From CBDFKS01 sp965248905 (GTDB taxonomy: Bacteria; Chloroflexota; Dehalococcoidia; Lucifugimonadales; JAGWBF01): a DNA stretch of 64,000 nt. Below the pieces are notes generated by a model, which saw only the letters and a program-made list of their open reading frames with translations, made no database searches and was not told where the DNA came from. Below are positions 42,798-53,041 of this stretch, in pieces (within the stretch, counting starts at the first letter, position 1; each line of letters starts with the position of its first letter). Both the position numbers and the translations under genes were made by a program. The stretch spans positions 1,178,001-1,242,000 of the forward strand of contig CBDFKS010000007.1 of assembly GCA_965248905.1 (NCBI GenBank), read 5' to 3'.

Positions 42798-44858
42798 CTA
42801 GCGTGGGAAAGCGTCTCTCAATCCCCCATCCACAGGTATCATCGCCCCTGTAGTCTTGGATGAGCGGTCTCCGGCCAGAAACAACACCGTTTCCGCTACG
42901 TCCTCCGCAGTGATACGCTCCTTTAGCAGGTTGCGGCCCCGGTAGAACTCTTCCAGGTCGTCAACGGAGATGCCGTGAGCTTGGGCCCGTTGCTCCCGCA
43001 CCTCCTTAGACCAAAGGCCTGAACCCTGGAAGATGGCGTCCGGGTTTACCACGTTGCAGCGAATGCCGAACTCACCGTTCTCGATGGCCAGTACGCGGGC
43101 AAGCTGGACCTCCGCAGCCTTAGAAGCGCTGTAGGCTCCGAAGTCCCGTCCTGGCGATGGCACGTTTTTCGTGCCCATGAACACCAGAGAGCCACCAATA
43201 GCCTGCTCTCGCATCAAGTTGACGGCCTCCTTGGCAACCAAAAAGTGGCCAGTGGTATTGATGTCCAGCGCCCTCTGCCAGTCTGCCAGTGGTAATTCGT
43301 TTATAGCGCCCACCGGGGCAATGCCCGCGTTGGATACCAGTATATCCAAGCCGCCATAGGTTAGACGGACCTGCCTGAAAGCCTGAGCCACATCGGTCTC
43401 TTTGGTGACATCCATGGAGCATCCGATGGCCCTGCCCGTGCCATAGCTATCGCAAAGTTGTTCGGCGACGGACTGCGCTCCCTCCCCATCGATGTCCGTC
43501 ACAACCACGTGGGCACCCTCCGCGGCCAAGCGGTGAGCAATAGCGCGCCCAATGCCTTGGGCTCCACCAGTCACCAGGGCGATTCTGTGGGCAAACTCCT
43601 TGTCCGGGGGAATCAAGGAGAGCTTGTACAGCTCCAATGGCCAATACTCCGCCTCGAAGGCGTCCGTGGAGCTAAGCGAGGCATACTTCCCGACTGACTG
43701 AGCAGCACCTATGACTACCATGGAGTGATGGTAGATTTCGCCAGTTATTAAGGCGCCACGGCAATCCGGTCCTGTAGTCCACATACCCAGTCCAGGAATC
43801 AAGACTACGCGTGGATAAGGATCAAGCATCGGTTCCGCGCCATCGCTGTATTGATGATACCAGCGGCTGTACTCCTCCGCACTCTCTTCGATCGCTATTC
43901 GCAAGGCGTGGAGCAACGATGGTACATCTTCGGGATCGGTGATATTCACCCACAGGGGCTTCCGCTTGGTCTGTATCAGGTGATCGGGAGTCGCCGGCCC
44001 TATAGAGCTCAGCTCTTGTCCCTGCTGGGAGCCTACGTACTCCAGCACATCAGGACTATCGTCATAACGGAGCACCATACGGTCCCGCTTGCTCACAAGC
44101 CCTCGGAGTGTCGGGGCTATTGCGGCTGCTATTTCATGCCGTCGCGCTGTATCCAAAGCCCTTTGCTTGAGGTTACCGAACACCCTCTTGCCCTTGGCTT
44201 GACTTGCGACGTAATCCTCGGCCTCAGTCACCAGATCAATATGTGCGTCGTAGGCGGCTTTAGCCGATTCTCCCCAGGTTAATAATCCATGGTTCGCCAG
44301 CACTACTCCCTTTAAATGGGGATCGGCTAACACCTTCTCGCCCACCTTCTTGGATAGCCGAAAGCCGGGTCGGATATATTCAATCACGCCCACACGGTTA
44401 CCATAGACAGCCTCCAGCATATGCCTGGCATCCACATTATTGGTAAGCGATATCACCGCGTCGGCGTGGGAGTGGACAACAGACTTATAAGGGAGGAAGG
44501 CGTGAAGCAAAGTCTCGATGGATGGGCGAGCTGCACTCGGGTCGAGCATACATTTACTCAGGTAGTCCACCATTTCTTCATCGGACATGGAGTCGCGCTC
44601 GAAAATGGGGAGGATGTCGTCAAGTCTGACAGCAGGAAAATCTTGGCCTCGGGCGACCTTCATGTCAGAGCCGCTGGCCTTGATTAGCATACAGCTAGTC
44701 TCGCGGCCACGAAAATCGGGCTGGTTAACCTTAAGAGAGGTGTTGCCGCCACCCCAAACCACCAATCCAGAGTCTGCTCCTATTAGACGGCTTTGGTAGA
44801 CTAGCAGGTCTACTTCCGACAGGCTACGCACCTCTTCTTCAGACCAACGATTTTGCAT
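42798..44858 (-). CDS. Bifunctional class II aldolase / short-chain dehydrogenase
   Basis: A 686-residue fusion like the rhamnulose-1-phosphate aldolase/lactaldehyde dehydrogenase type. Residues 1 to about 400 are a class II (AraD/FucA) aldolase with metal ligands in VVHSHADAVISL and LANHGLLTWG. From about 430, an SDR: ALVTGGAQGIGRAIA, LVSNAGIAP, and YSASK in GAYSASKAAEVQLA. It would cleave a deoxysugar phosphate and oxidise the aldehyde. A class I aldolase gene lies 14 bp upstream in the same operon, supporting sugar breakdown. Confidence 0.92.
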   Translation of the reverse strand: MQNRWSEEEVRSLSEVDLLVYQSRLIGADSGLVVWGGGNTSLKVNQPDFRGRETSCMLIKASGSDMKVARGQDFPAVRLDDILPIFERDSMSDEEMVDYLSKCMLDPSAARPSIETLLHAFLPYKSVVHSHADAVISLTNNVDARHMLEAVYGNRVGVIEYIRPGFRLSKKVGEKVLADPHLKGVVLANHGLLTWGESAKAAYDAHIDLVTEAEDYVASQAKGKRVFGNLKQRALDTARRHEIAAAIAPTLRGLVSKRDRMVLRYDDSPDVLEYVGSQQGQELSSIGPATPDHLIQTKRKPLWVNITDPEDVPSLLHALRIAIEESAEEYSRWYHQYSDGAEPMLDPYPRVVLIPGLGMWTTGPDCRGALITGEIYHHSMVVIGAAQSVGKYASLSSTDAFEAEYWPLELYKLSLIPPDKEFAHRIALVTGGAQGIGRAIAHRLAAEGAHVVVTDIDGEGAQSVAEQLCDSYGTGRAIGCSMDVTKETDVAQAFRQVRLTYGGLDILVSNAGIAPVGAINELPLADWQRALDINTTGHFLVAKEAVNLMREQAIGGSLVFMGTKNVPSPGRDFGAYSASKAAEVQLARVLAIENGEFGIRCNVVNPDAIFQGSGLWSKEVREQRAQAHGISVDDLEEFYRGRNLLKERITAEDVAETVLFLAGDRSSKTTGAMIPVDGGLRDAFPR

Positions 44859-44872
44859 AGGTGCGGAGACCC

Positions 44873-45670
44873 TTAGCTTTCAACGCCGGCTTTGAGGGTC
44901 TGGAAGAGCTCGTGAGCCTCCTTCGCGGTGCCGTTTTCGTGAATGATGTAACGTATCGCTCGGATCATGGCCACAGGGAAGTCGTTCTGCCAGATGTTCC
45001 GGCCCAGGTTAACTCCGATGGCGCCTCTACTCATACCATCATGGACAAACTCCAGCACCTCCAGCTCCGTGTCCACTTGTGGGCCGCCGGCCATGACTAC
45101 CGGAACGGGACATCCTTGTACAACCTTTTCGAAGTCCTCACACCAGTATGTCTTCACTACTTTTGCCCCCAGCTCCGCGGCAATGCGACAGCACAGACCC
45201 AGGTAACGAGCATCCCGTTTTTCCATCTCCCTGCCCACGGCAGTAACGGCCATAACCGGAATGCCGTACCGCTCGCCTTCGTTGACGAGCTTGGACAGGT
45301 TCAAAAGGGTCTCGCGTTCGTAATCCGTGCCCACGAACAGGGAAAGACCTACGGCAGAGGCATTTAGCCGGATCACCTCTTCCATAGACGTAGTCAATCC
45401 TTCATTGGCCAGGTCTTGCCCGACCATGCTGGTTCCGCCGGAAACTCTAAGGATGATCGGTTTCGATTTACCAGGGTCTATGGACGAACGCAGCACCCCC
45501 CGGGTCACAAATGTGGCGTCAGCATAGGGTAAAAGTGGTTCGACGGTTTGCCAGGGATTCTCCAGATTTCTGGTGGGCCCCTGGAAATATCCGTGGTCCA
45601 TCGCCAGAAACAGACAACGTCCGTCAGATTGAATCACTTGGGCCATGCGGTTCGCCATTCCCCAGTCCAT
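44873..45670 (-). CDS. DeoC/LacD/LsrF-type class I aldolase
   Basis: A 265-residue Schiff-base aldolase of the FbaB/LsrF family: CLFLAMDHGYFQGPTRNL at the N-terminus, the likely catalytic Lys in LGAKVVKTYWCEDFEKV, and a phosphate site VVMAGGPQV and AIGVNLGRNIWQ. It may act on a sugar phosphate or a thiolase-type substrate. It is the first gene of an operon with the bifunctional aldolase/dehydrogenase (14-bp gap). Confidence 0.9.
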   Translation of the reverse strand: MDWGMANRMAQVIQSDGRCLFLAMDHGYFQGPTRNLENPWQTVEPLLPYADATFVTRGVLRSSIDPGKSKPIILRVSGGTSMVGQDLANEGLTTSMEEVIRLNASAVGLSLFVGTDYERETLLNLSKLVNEGERYGIPVMAVTAVGREMEKRDARYLGLCCRIAAELGAKVVKTYWCEDFEKVVQGCPVPVVMAGGPQVDTELEVLEFVHDGMSRGAIGVNLGRNIWQNDFPVAMIRAIRYIIHENGTAKEAHELFQTLKAGVES

Positions 45671-45942
45671 AGTTAGAGACTCCCCTCTTTTTTCGTCGAT
45701 AGTTGCCTACTTAGATGTTCCAGTGTACCGGCGATCCGACCCCGTACTGCCTTAGATCGACCATAGCTCAAAGAAAGTGTTCCGTTATCCGTGGCAGTGA
45801 CGTAATTACTAAACCTTTTAGTTGGAGACACCGGTTCGAACGTCGGAGATATTATCTCCGAGGCGGGTGAGTTTTGCAAATAGCACTTAGGCCCTCGAAG
45901 AACTTGGCATAGAAGCGCCTAGAAATGGGCTTTGCACTTTCT

Positions 45943-45981
45943 AAAATGAAACGCCGCCGAATCCTTTTTGGACACGACGGC
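45943..45981 (-). terminator. Terminator of the 16S rRNA unit
   Basis: In the minus-strand RNA, GCCGUCG pairs with CGGCGGC (one U-G wobble), an inner GUCC/GGAU stem caps an A5 loop, and GUUUCAUUUU follows. It lies just beyond the pre-16S trailer stem and ends the rRNA transcript without any 23S gene. Between 45671 and 46206 I see no gene other than this and the trailer. Confidence 0.7.
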
Positions 45982-45998
45982 TATCTTACCAAGTGACA

Positions 45999-46024
45999 CC
46001 TTAACCTCTGAATAGTGGAAGGAA
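45999..46024 (-). other. Pre-16S processing stem, 3' (trailer) arm
   Basis: Complementary to the leader arm at 47740-47765: 16 bp, a 3-nt internal loop and 7 bp. In the transcript the two arms bracket 16S and form the RNase III-type processing stem known for other bacteria. Confidence 0.82.
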
Positions 46025-46203
46025 GAATTTGTGCGTTCTTTTAAAGGCGATGGGCTTTCTTAGGGAACTACCTTATAAGACCGGGGAGCTTAGCTCAACC
46101 ATCTAGTCTTTTTCGAGCAGAACACCCACCGACCGACCTAGGAGATGGACGTGACACCCTCCGGAGCCGAAGCTGCGGAGATATGGCTCACATCGTGACT
46201 CCC

Positions 46204-47729
<1,526 letters not shown>

Positions 47730-47739
47730 TAACCTTACC

Positions 47740-47765
47740 TTCCTTCCACTATTCAACTGTTAAGG
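47740..47765 (-). other. Pre-16S processing stem, 5' (leader) arm
   Basis: Lies ten bases upstream of the 16S 5' end. It is the partner of the trailer arm at 45999-46024; complementarity continues for a few more bases outward (TTAAGGTG). Confidence 0.82.
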
Positions 47766-47814
47766 TGCCGCCTAAAAGGGGGCCACAAAAAGGCGGCCCA
47801 CTTGCAGGACTCTC

Positions 47815-47843
47815 ATCATAATCAAATAAAGGATCAATGTCAA
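47815..47843 (-). promoter_or_regulatory. Strong sigma70 promoter of the 16S rRNA unit
   Basis: On the minus strand a perfect TTGACA (47838-47843) and TATGAT (47815-47820) are separated by 17 bp, about 86 bp upstream of the 16S 5' end. It is the best consensus promoter in the window. Confidence 0.88.
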
Positions 47844-47885
47844 GTGGGTTTTCACGTCGAATGATCTTCAATTGAATCGCTTATT

Positions 47886-48296
47886 TCATTGTATCGAATC
47901 TTGTAGTACTTCTGATGGCGTCTTCCTACCACGCTCTGTGCGCTCAAAGTCGGCGTCGAAACTCACAATGGTCAGACCGTTTTTCTCAGCGGCAACATAT
48001 TGGTAGGAATCGTCGAAATCCAGGTTAAGGTGTCCCATGACATGTGTCAGACGTTGCATATCGTCAGGCTCTAGACGTATCAAGACAATGGCCCCATGGA
48101 TAAGAATGTCGTGAACAAAATCCAAGAAAGCTTCATTATGATTCAGCCTGCTCATCACTATTCCAATGGAGTGGAAAGAGAAATCGGAAATGAAGAGATT
48201 CTCCGATGGCATCCGATCAAGGAACAGGCCAACTTGCCCAGACCTCTCCTGATCCAGAAGACGCTCGAGCCATATGTTTGTGTCCACAAGAAACAT
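47886..48296 (-). CDS. PIN-domain ribonuclease toxin (VapC-like)
   Basis: A 136-residue PIN domain with acidic active-site residues in MFLVDTNIWLE (Asp5), an E/D in the middle and LDFDDSYQYVAAEKNGLTIVSFDADF (Asp pair) near the end. It would cleave RNA when unbound. It follows the DUF2281-type antitoxin gene by three bases. Confidence 0.85.
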   Translation of the reverse strand: MFLVDTNIWLERLLDQERSGQVGLFLDRMPSENLFISDFSFHSIGIVMSRLNHNEAFLDFVHDILIHGAIVLIRLEPDDMQRLTHVMGHLNLDFDDSYQYVAAEKNGLTIVSFDADFERTERGRKTPSEVLQDSIQ

Positions 48297-48299
48297 GGA

Positions 48300-48506
48300 C
48301 TAGTCGCCTCTCCATTCCAAGGATTTTTTCTGGAGCTCCAGCGATGTATATTGATCACGATAGTTCTTTAGCGCACCGGCCCAGCCCTGGCGCAGTTTTC
48401 TTCCATGCTTTTGAGCCCGCCTTTCCAACAGGAATTCTACGAAGTCTTCAACTTCCCGACGGAGTTCTGGGGGTAACTCTCTAATTCGCTGTTCAATATT
48501 ATCCAT
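48300..48506 (-). CDS. DUF2281/VapB-like antitoxin
   Basis: A 68-residue protein from ATG 48506: MDNIEQRIRELPPELRREVEDFVEFLLERR then a charged tail and SLEWRGD, typical of DUF2281 antitoxins paired with PIN toxins. The gene directly precedes the PIN toxin (3-bp gap), giving an antitoxin-first operon. Confidence 0.8.
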   Translation of the reverse strand: MDNIEQRIRELPPELRREVEDFVEFLLERRAQKHGRKLRQGWAGALKNYRDQYTSLELQKKSLEWRGD

Positions 48507-48591
48507 TCTCTCTACCCACGATGATATGAACATTCGAGGCTACTGCGCCTTGCCAGTGTATCAGAACCTCAGTTTGAGGTAATTCAGAGTC

Positions 48592-48918
48592 CTACTTCAC
48601 GACAACCATCACGATACTATCCGTAATGTCCTTGGCAACCTAGGCTATTCTGATCCCCTGGATACCTGCCGGAGTGAGTGTGTCTACCTCTTTACCCAGC
48701 AGGCGCTCAAGATATTCCGAAAATCCGATAAACTCGAAGCCTATTGGACGTTCAAACTCCACGAAGACATCAATATCGCTTGTCTCGTTAGGTTGCCCTT
48801 TGGCGTAAGACCCAAACAGGCCCAGCTTTTTGACGCCAAACTCAGAGGCAATATGGGGATAGTTCTCTCGAAGCGTTTCCACAATCTTTTGTCTGGTCAG
48901 CATATCGGGCTCTTTCAT
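48592..48918 (-). pseudogene. MNT-type nucleotidyltransferase antitoxin, interrupted by an in-frame TAG
   Basis: The frame from ATG 48918 encodes a minimal nucleotidyltransferase (LGLFGSYAKGQPNETSDIDVFVEF, with GS-x10-D-x-D) to residue 92, then TAG at 48640-48642. The same frame continues VAKDITDSIVMVV and stops at 48592-48594, which looks like the missing C-terminal helix (usually VA-x-x-I-x-x-x-A). So the last 15 residues may be lost by one point mutation. No HEPN partner gene is adjacent. The short form may still fold. Confidence 0.65.
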
Positions 48919-48983
48919 GAAGTGCGCTCAATAGTAGCAACTAATACCACCGCTGAACGGTGGCTGTCAGTCGTCAATTGGAG

Positions 48984-50189
48984 TTAGTTCTCGGTCATCT
49001 CTAAAAACTTATCGAAAAGATACTCGTTGTCCCGCGGCCCGGGGGAGGCCTCGGAGTGGTACTGAATGGTCAGTATGGGCAACTCCCGGTGACGCATGCC
49101 TTCTACGGTGCCATCGTTGAGATTGATGTAGGTCACCTCCAAACCTGAAGGCAGTTGATCGGAATCCACGGCATAACCGTGGTTCTGAGCCGTAATGTAG
49201 ACCCTGCCTGTGGCCACGTCTTGTACCGGATGATTGGCTCCCCTGTGTCCGAATTTCAGCTTGTAGGTGTTGGCCCCCAGGGCCCGTGCCACGATCTGAT
49301 GCCCTAGACAAATACCCATTATGGGCACATGTTTTATGAGCTTTCGGACGTTCCGCACAATATATTCCAACAAGGCAGGGTCCCCCGGGCCGGGTGACAG
49401 CACCACGCCTGCCGGTTTCAAGGCCAGCATGTCTTCGACTGAGGTGGTGGCGGGAACCGCCGTTACCTCGCAACCCCTACTCCTGAGCATACGGAGTATG
49501 TTGTACTTGAGACCAAAATCCGCCACGAGGATGCGCCGTTCTGACCTCTGGACCCCCAATGGCTCCTCCCAGCAATAGGACTGGCTCGTGGTAACCCGTT
49601 TGACATAGTCCACATCGCCGTATTGGGGGCTACCACGCAGCGTGGCCAGGGCAGCCTCAGCAGCCCCTTCATTCAACGGAGACTGTGCAGCGTTAAGGGG
49701 CGGCAAACCAATATTCCCCATTTTGGCTCGAGCCGTCGACGTGTGGTCACCGGCAGGGAAGGTCTCTCTTCCCTCGTCCGGTTGCCCTGAGCCAATCATC
49801 CCCATCATCACGCCCTGGCTGCGTAGGCGCCGGGTGATAGAACGAGTATCCACTCCCATTATCCCCGGGATTCCCTGAGAGGCCAAGAATTCGTGGAGAG
49901 TCGAGGTGCTCAGGCCGTGGCTGGGATAGTCACAGTGCCCTCGCACGACTAAACCAGTCACCTGTATCTGCTTGGACTCGAAGTCTTTTTCATTTATGCC
50001 GTAGTTACCTGCAAGGGGATATGTCAGCACCACGATCTGGCCGGCGTAAGATGGGTCCGTCAGCACCTCCTGATAGCCGGTCATACCGGTGTTGAACACC
50101 ACCTCACCGGAGCCAGAGGTCTCCGCTCCAAACGCTTCTCCCTTGTAAATCGAGCCGTCTTCGAGCAGAAGGTACGCATCTCTAGCCAT
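48984..50189 (-). CDS. carA: Carbamoyl-phosphate synthase small subunit
   Basis: A 401-residue glutaminase subunit that feeds ammonia to CarB. The N-terminal domain (YLLLEDGSIYKGEAFG, VFNTGMTGYQEVLTDPSY) and the class I amidotransferase domain (SPGPGDPALLEYI, catalytic Cys in MGICLGHQ, His/Glu in YHSEASPGP) are complete. A segment of about 40 residues near 145-190 appears to be an insertion. It follows pyrB by 26 bp; carB is not in the window. Confidence 0.96.
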   Translation of the reverse strand: MARDAYLLLEDGSIYKGEAFGAETSGSGEVVFNTGMTGYQEVLTDPSYAGQIVVLTYPLAGNYGINEKDFESKQIQVTGLVVRGHCDYPSHGLSTSTLHEFLASQGIPGIMGVDTRSITRRLRSQGVMMGMIGSGQPDEGRETFPAGDHTSTARAKMGNIGLPPLNAAQSPLNEGAAEAALATLRGSPQYGDVDYVKRVTTSQSYCWEEPLGVQRSERRILVADFGLKYNILRMLRSRGCEVTAVPATTSVEDMLALKPAGVVLSPGPGDPALLEYIVRNVRKLIKHVPIMGICLGHQIVARALGANTYKLKFGHRGANHPVQDVATGRVYITAQNHGYAVDSDQLPSGLEVTYINLNDGTVEGMRHRELPILTIQYHSEASPGPRDNEYLFDKFLEMTEN

Positions 50190-50215
50190 GTATCGATCGA
50201 TTCTGGAACAGGATA

Positions 50216-51637
50216 TCAGCCATGCCTTCCCTTTCTGTAGTCTAGCCAGTCCCTCTTATGGGGTCTCAGATGGCTTGCCTGAGCTGCTGCTTCGTCCAGG
50301 AAAAAGGAGTACTCGGTGGCGTCCAAAGAGTTAAGCGGTACTTGGTCGATAGGGTAGTAAACCTCCCCGTTGGGATAAGCACAGTAGCTGGGCAAGGTTT
50401 CTCGCTCGCAATAGCTGCATACGAAACGTGGGACCGGTCTGTTGTAAAACGCGAAGCTGGGGTTGGTATTCTGAGGCTCTTTCTGGGTCACGCACACCGG
50501 GTTTGTACATCTCATGTACCTCTGGGAGCTACCGGGGAACCATGGGTCTCCAGTGGGCTCCGGCTCCCGAGGGATTCGCTTCCATGGTCTAAGTCCCAAC
50601 ATGAGAGCGATTAAAGCCATCCTCACTGGCACACCGTTTCGAGCCTGCTCAAAGTATTTGCTTCTAGGATCAGAGTCCATCGCCGGTGACAGCTCGTCCA
50701 CACGAGGTAACGGGTGGAGCACGATGGAGCGTTTAAATCGCCGGTCGGAGAGACTGCGCGGTGTAACCTTAGGGTAGTTTTTTGGCCCTACGTCCTCGTT
50801 CCCATTGTGAGCCTCTCGTTCACGTTGGAGCCTGGTCTGATAAATTGCTACTGGCCGGCCCGGTCTGATCCTGATCAACAGCTCTGATTCGTCTTCGTAT
50901 AACGCCCTCATATGAGGTTGACTCGGCGTCATATAGATCGCGTGGACTGGGAATCCTTTGGCATTACTATTCGTTCCATTGCTATACAGGGCTTCCAGGT
51001 AACCGGCGCTCCTTTTTTCGAATATCCGTCCGTACATCGATTCGACCTTGTGCCTGACGTGGTCCGGCAGTTCCATGCCATCAGCTGAAAGGAAGATTAT
51101 CTCTGCTCCAAACCGCGATAGAGCGAAGATCAACGAATGGACTGTGCGGCCGTTTTTCAGGTCACCACACATAACGATGCTCAGACCCTCAAGAGTCCCA
51201 AACTCTTTTCGCAGGGTGTAGAGGTCCAGCAAGGTTTGAGTGGGATGCTCGTGACTGCCATCTCCCGCGTTTATTACCGGAACGTCGCTGTACTCGGCGG
51301 CCAGGCGGGCTGCCCCTTCCCAGGGATGGCGCATCACGATCATATCCGAATAGCCGCTCCATACCCTGATGGTATCAGCCAGGGACTCCCCCTTTGAAAT
51401 GGAAGAGGAGGACGAGTCAGCGGTGGTGATGGTGGCGCCACCCAATCTCTTCATCGCGGCCTCGAAGGAGCCCCTCGTTCTGGTACTGGGCTCCAAGAAC
51501 AGGCTGGCCATGATATTCCGAACGGCGACTCCATGGAAGGAACTCATGTCATCCTGGATCTCCTGGGCCAGGTCCAGAATGTCCTCGATTTGCTCGTTGG
51601 ACAGGTCCTCTATGGTTACCAAACTGCCCTTAAACAT
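50216..51637 (-). CDS. pyrB: Aspartate carbamoyltransferase fused to a PyrI-type zinc domain
   Basis: A 473-residue protein. The catalytic PyrB part has LEPSTRTRGSFEAAMKRLGG, SISKGESLADTIR, GDGSHEHPTQTLLDLYT and LHPLPRVDEL. An insertion of about 30 residues splits the usual YMT/R-x-QKE region. The C-terminus (about residues 385-425) reads RCTNPVCVTQKEP then FVCSYCERE, four cysteines like the zinc domain of the regulatory subunit PyrI, but no separate nucleotide-binding PyrI domain is seen. Thus the catalytic chain carries its own zinc domain, reminiscent of the Thermotoga PyrBI fusion. It starts the pyrB-carA operon. Confidence 0.92.
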   Translation of the reverse strand: MFKGSLVTIEDLSNEQIEDILDLAQEIQDDMSSFHGVAVRNIMASLFLEPSTRTRGSFEAAMKRLGGATITTADSSSSSISKGESLADTIRVWSGYSDMIVMRHPWEGAARLAAEYSDVPVINAGDGSHEHPTQTLLDLYTLRKEFGTLEGLSIVMCGDLKNGRTVHSLIFALSRFGAEIIFLSADGMELPDHVRHKVESMYGRIFEKRSAGYLEALYSNGTNSNAKGFPVHAIYMTPSQPHMRALYEDESELLIRIRPGRPVAIYQTRLQREREAHNGNEDVGPKNYPKVTPRSLSDRRFKRSIVLHPLPRVDELSPAMDSDPRSKYFEQARNGVPVRMALIALMLGLRPWKRIPREPEPTGDPWFPGSSQRYMRCTNPVCVTQKEPQNTNPSFAFYNRPVPRFVCSYCERETLPSYCAYPNGEVYYPIDQVPLNSLDATEYSFFLDEAAAQASHLRPHKRDWLDYRKGRHG

Positions 51638-51740
51638 CGGCTACTCCCCAGCCCGACACAGAGATATCCAAGCTAACGACCTTTCTAAGCTCCCTCATCT
51701 CCATCCTAGCGTCTTAAACCGGACTTCTCAAGAGCAAGAA

Positions 51741-51773
51741 AAAATCCCTTGCCATCGGCTGGCAAGGGATTTT
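51741..51773 (-). terminator. Intrinsic terminator between the IS630 element and pyrB
   Basis: AAAATCCCTTGCCA pairs with TGGCAAGGGATTTT; on the minus strand a T6 run follows. It lies 104 bp before pyrB. Removing the IS630 element places it 46 bp after the amidohydrolase stop at 53041, so it was probably that gene's terminator. A pyr attenuator is possible, but no PyrR-binding loop was seen. Confidence 0.85.
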
Positions 51774-51821
51774 GTAGCCAGATTTTGCGTCCGAATTGAT
51801 ATGGGAATCCGATCCGATCTA

Positions 51822-53041
51822 GTACTCAGTCAACCTAATTGTTGGCAGGATAGAGATGGTGAAGCTTGACTCGGGCGTCCACAGTGGAGAATCTCCAGTC
51901 AATGGTTGCTCCGGCTTGGTTTCGTTCTGCCTCCAGGGCCGCGATCTCGCCACTCAAAGTCTCTTCATCGGCAATACGCCGGCGCAGGACTCGCCTGGCC
52001 AAGACACTGAACTCGATCTCTGCCATGTTGAGCCAACTACCGTGCTTGGGAGTGTAGTGAAACTCCAAGCGTTTGCGTATTCGCCTAGCCTCCTTGGGCT
52101 CGAAGGTTTCGTAGAGGGAAGCTGGTTTGTGGGTGTTGAGGTTGTCCAGCACCACCCGGATCTTCTCGGACGCTGGGTAAGCTTCATCGGCCAGCCACCG
52201 CATCTGCTTAGCGAAGTCCACCATGGTACGACGTTCGGTCACTGCCACATGCCTCCAGCCCGCCAGGGGCTCGCACAGCATGAACAGGTTTCGGGTGCCA
52301 TTGCGCTGGTACTCGTAATCGTATCGCTCCCGTCGTGCCGGCTTGGGCGGGATCGGAGACCTCTTTTCCGCCAGCAACTGCTTGGAGGTCTCGTCGAAAC
52401 AGACCACCGGGCGCTCTGGGTCATAGGGTTCCGCGTAAAGGTCCAGCACATCCTCCATACACGCCACAAACTCGGCGCTCACCTGGGGAATACACCACTC
52501 CTTCTTCTGCCACGGCTTGAGACTGTTTTTTTCAACCGCTTGCGAATTCCCTCGTGGGACATGGAGGGCGCCAGCCCCAACTCCACCACCTTGTTTGCCA
52601 GGAGCCGCAGGGTCCAGTGGTCATGGCCTGGGGGGGCCTCGCTGCACGCCAGGGCAATCAGGTGCGCTTCCCCCCGCTCATCCAGTTTGGTCGGATGTCC
52701 TGGCCGAGGATCTTCCTCCAAGGCCCGCTTCAGTCCTCCCTCCAGGTACCGCCGCTTGGTACGGCACACCGTACCCGCAGACGTGTCCAGCGCCTCCACG
52801 ATGCGCATCACCCCCCAGCCCGTATCTGCCTTTAGCAGAATACGGGCCCGGGCAACCTTTCGCGCTGGGCTCTTTCCCCCGCGAATCAGTCGTTCCAACT
52901 GGTCTCGTTCTTCCCTTTCCAACCGGACCACATACCGTTCTCGTCCCATGGCTGCCACCCTCCTACGTCAACACTCCTAAAAAAGGGTAGCAACCTTAGA
53001 CGTTTTCTTAAACAATTACCAAAACCGAGTTGACTGAGTAC
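51822..53041 (-). mobile_element. IS630-family insertion sequence
   Basis: About 1,220 bp between inverted repeats GTACTCAGTCAAC (51822-51834 and 53029-53041), flanked by TA dinucleotides (51820-51821 and 53042-53043), the typical IS630 target duplication. It carries a frameshifted transposase pair. Complete termini and reading frames suggest it is intact. Confidence 0.92.
51835..52958 (-). CDS. IS630-family transposase, made by -1 frameshift from two overlapping ORFs
   Basis: ORF1 (52958 to about 52479) is the DNA-binding half: VVRLEREERDQLERLIRGG, then ARILLKADTGWGVMRIVEAL and HWTLRLLANKVVELGLAPSM. ORF2 (to 51835) is the DDE half: VVCFDETSKQLLAEKR, IRVVLDNLNTHKPASLYETF and YTPKHGSWLNMAEIEFSVL. 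The frames join at an A7C run (52526-52532): shifting -1 there turns LKKTVSSRG into LKKNSLKPWQKKEWCIPQV, the expected junction. This is the programmed frameshift (or transcriptional slippage) common in the family. Confidence 0.9.

Noticed and set aside
45820..45870. GGTTCGAACG, resembling a tRNA T loop
   Set aside because: The flanking bases do not form a five-base-pair T stem and no acceptor stem can be drawn.
45673..45879. 68-codon minus-strand ORF upstream of the aldolase operon
   Set aside because: TTG start without a ribosome-binding site, no recognisable motif, and it reaches into the region just before the 16S terminator. Not supported.
46080..46140. A plus-strand stretch GGGGAGCTTAGCTCA resembling the 5' end of tRNA-Ala, near the 16S gene
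   Set aside because: No anticodon arm, T arm or acceptor 3' half can be completed, and it is antisense to the rRNA transcript, where spacer tRNAs would be on the same strand.
51741..51773. PyrR-type attenuator for pyrB
   Set aside because: No PyrR-binding-loop sequence was seen and no pyrR is nearby; the hairpin is better explained as the terminator of the amidohydrolase gene displaced by the IS630 insertion.
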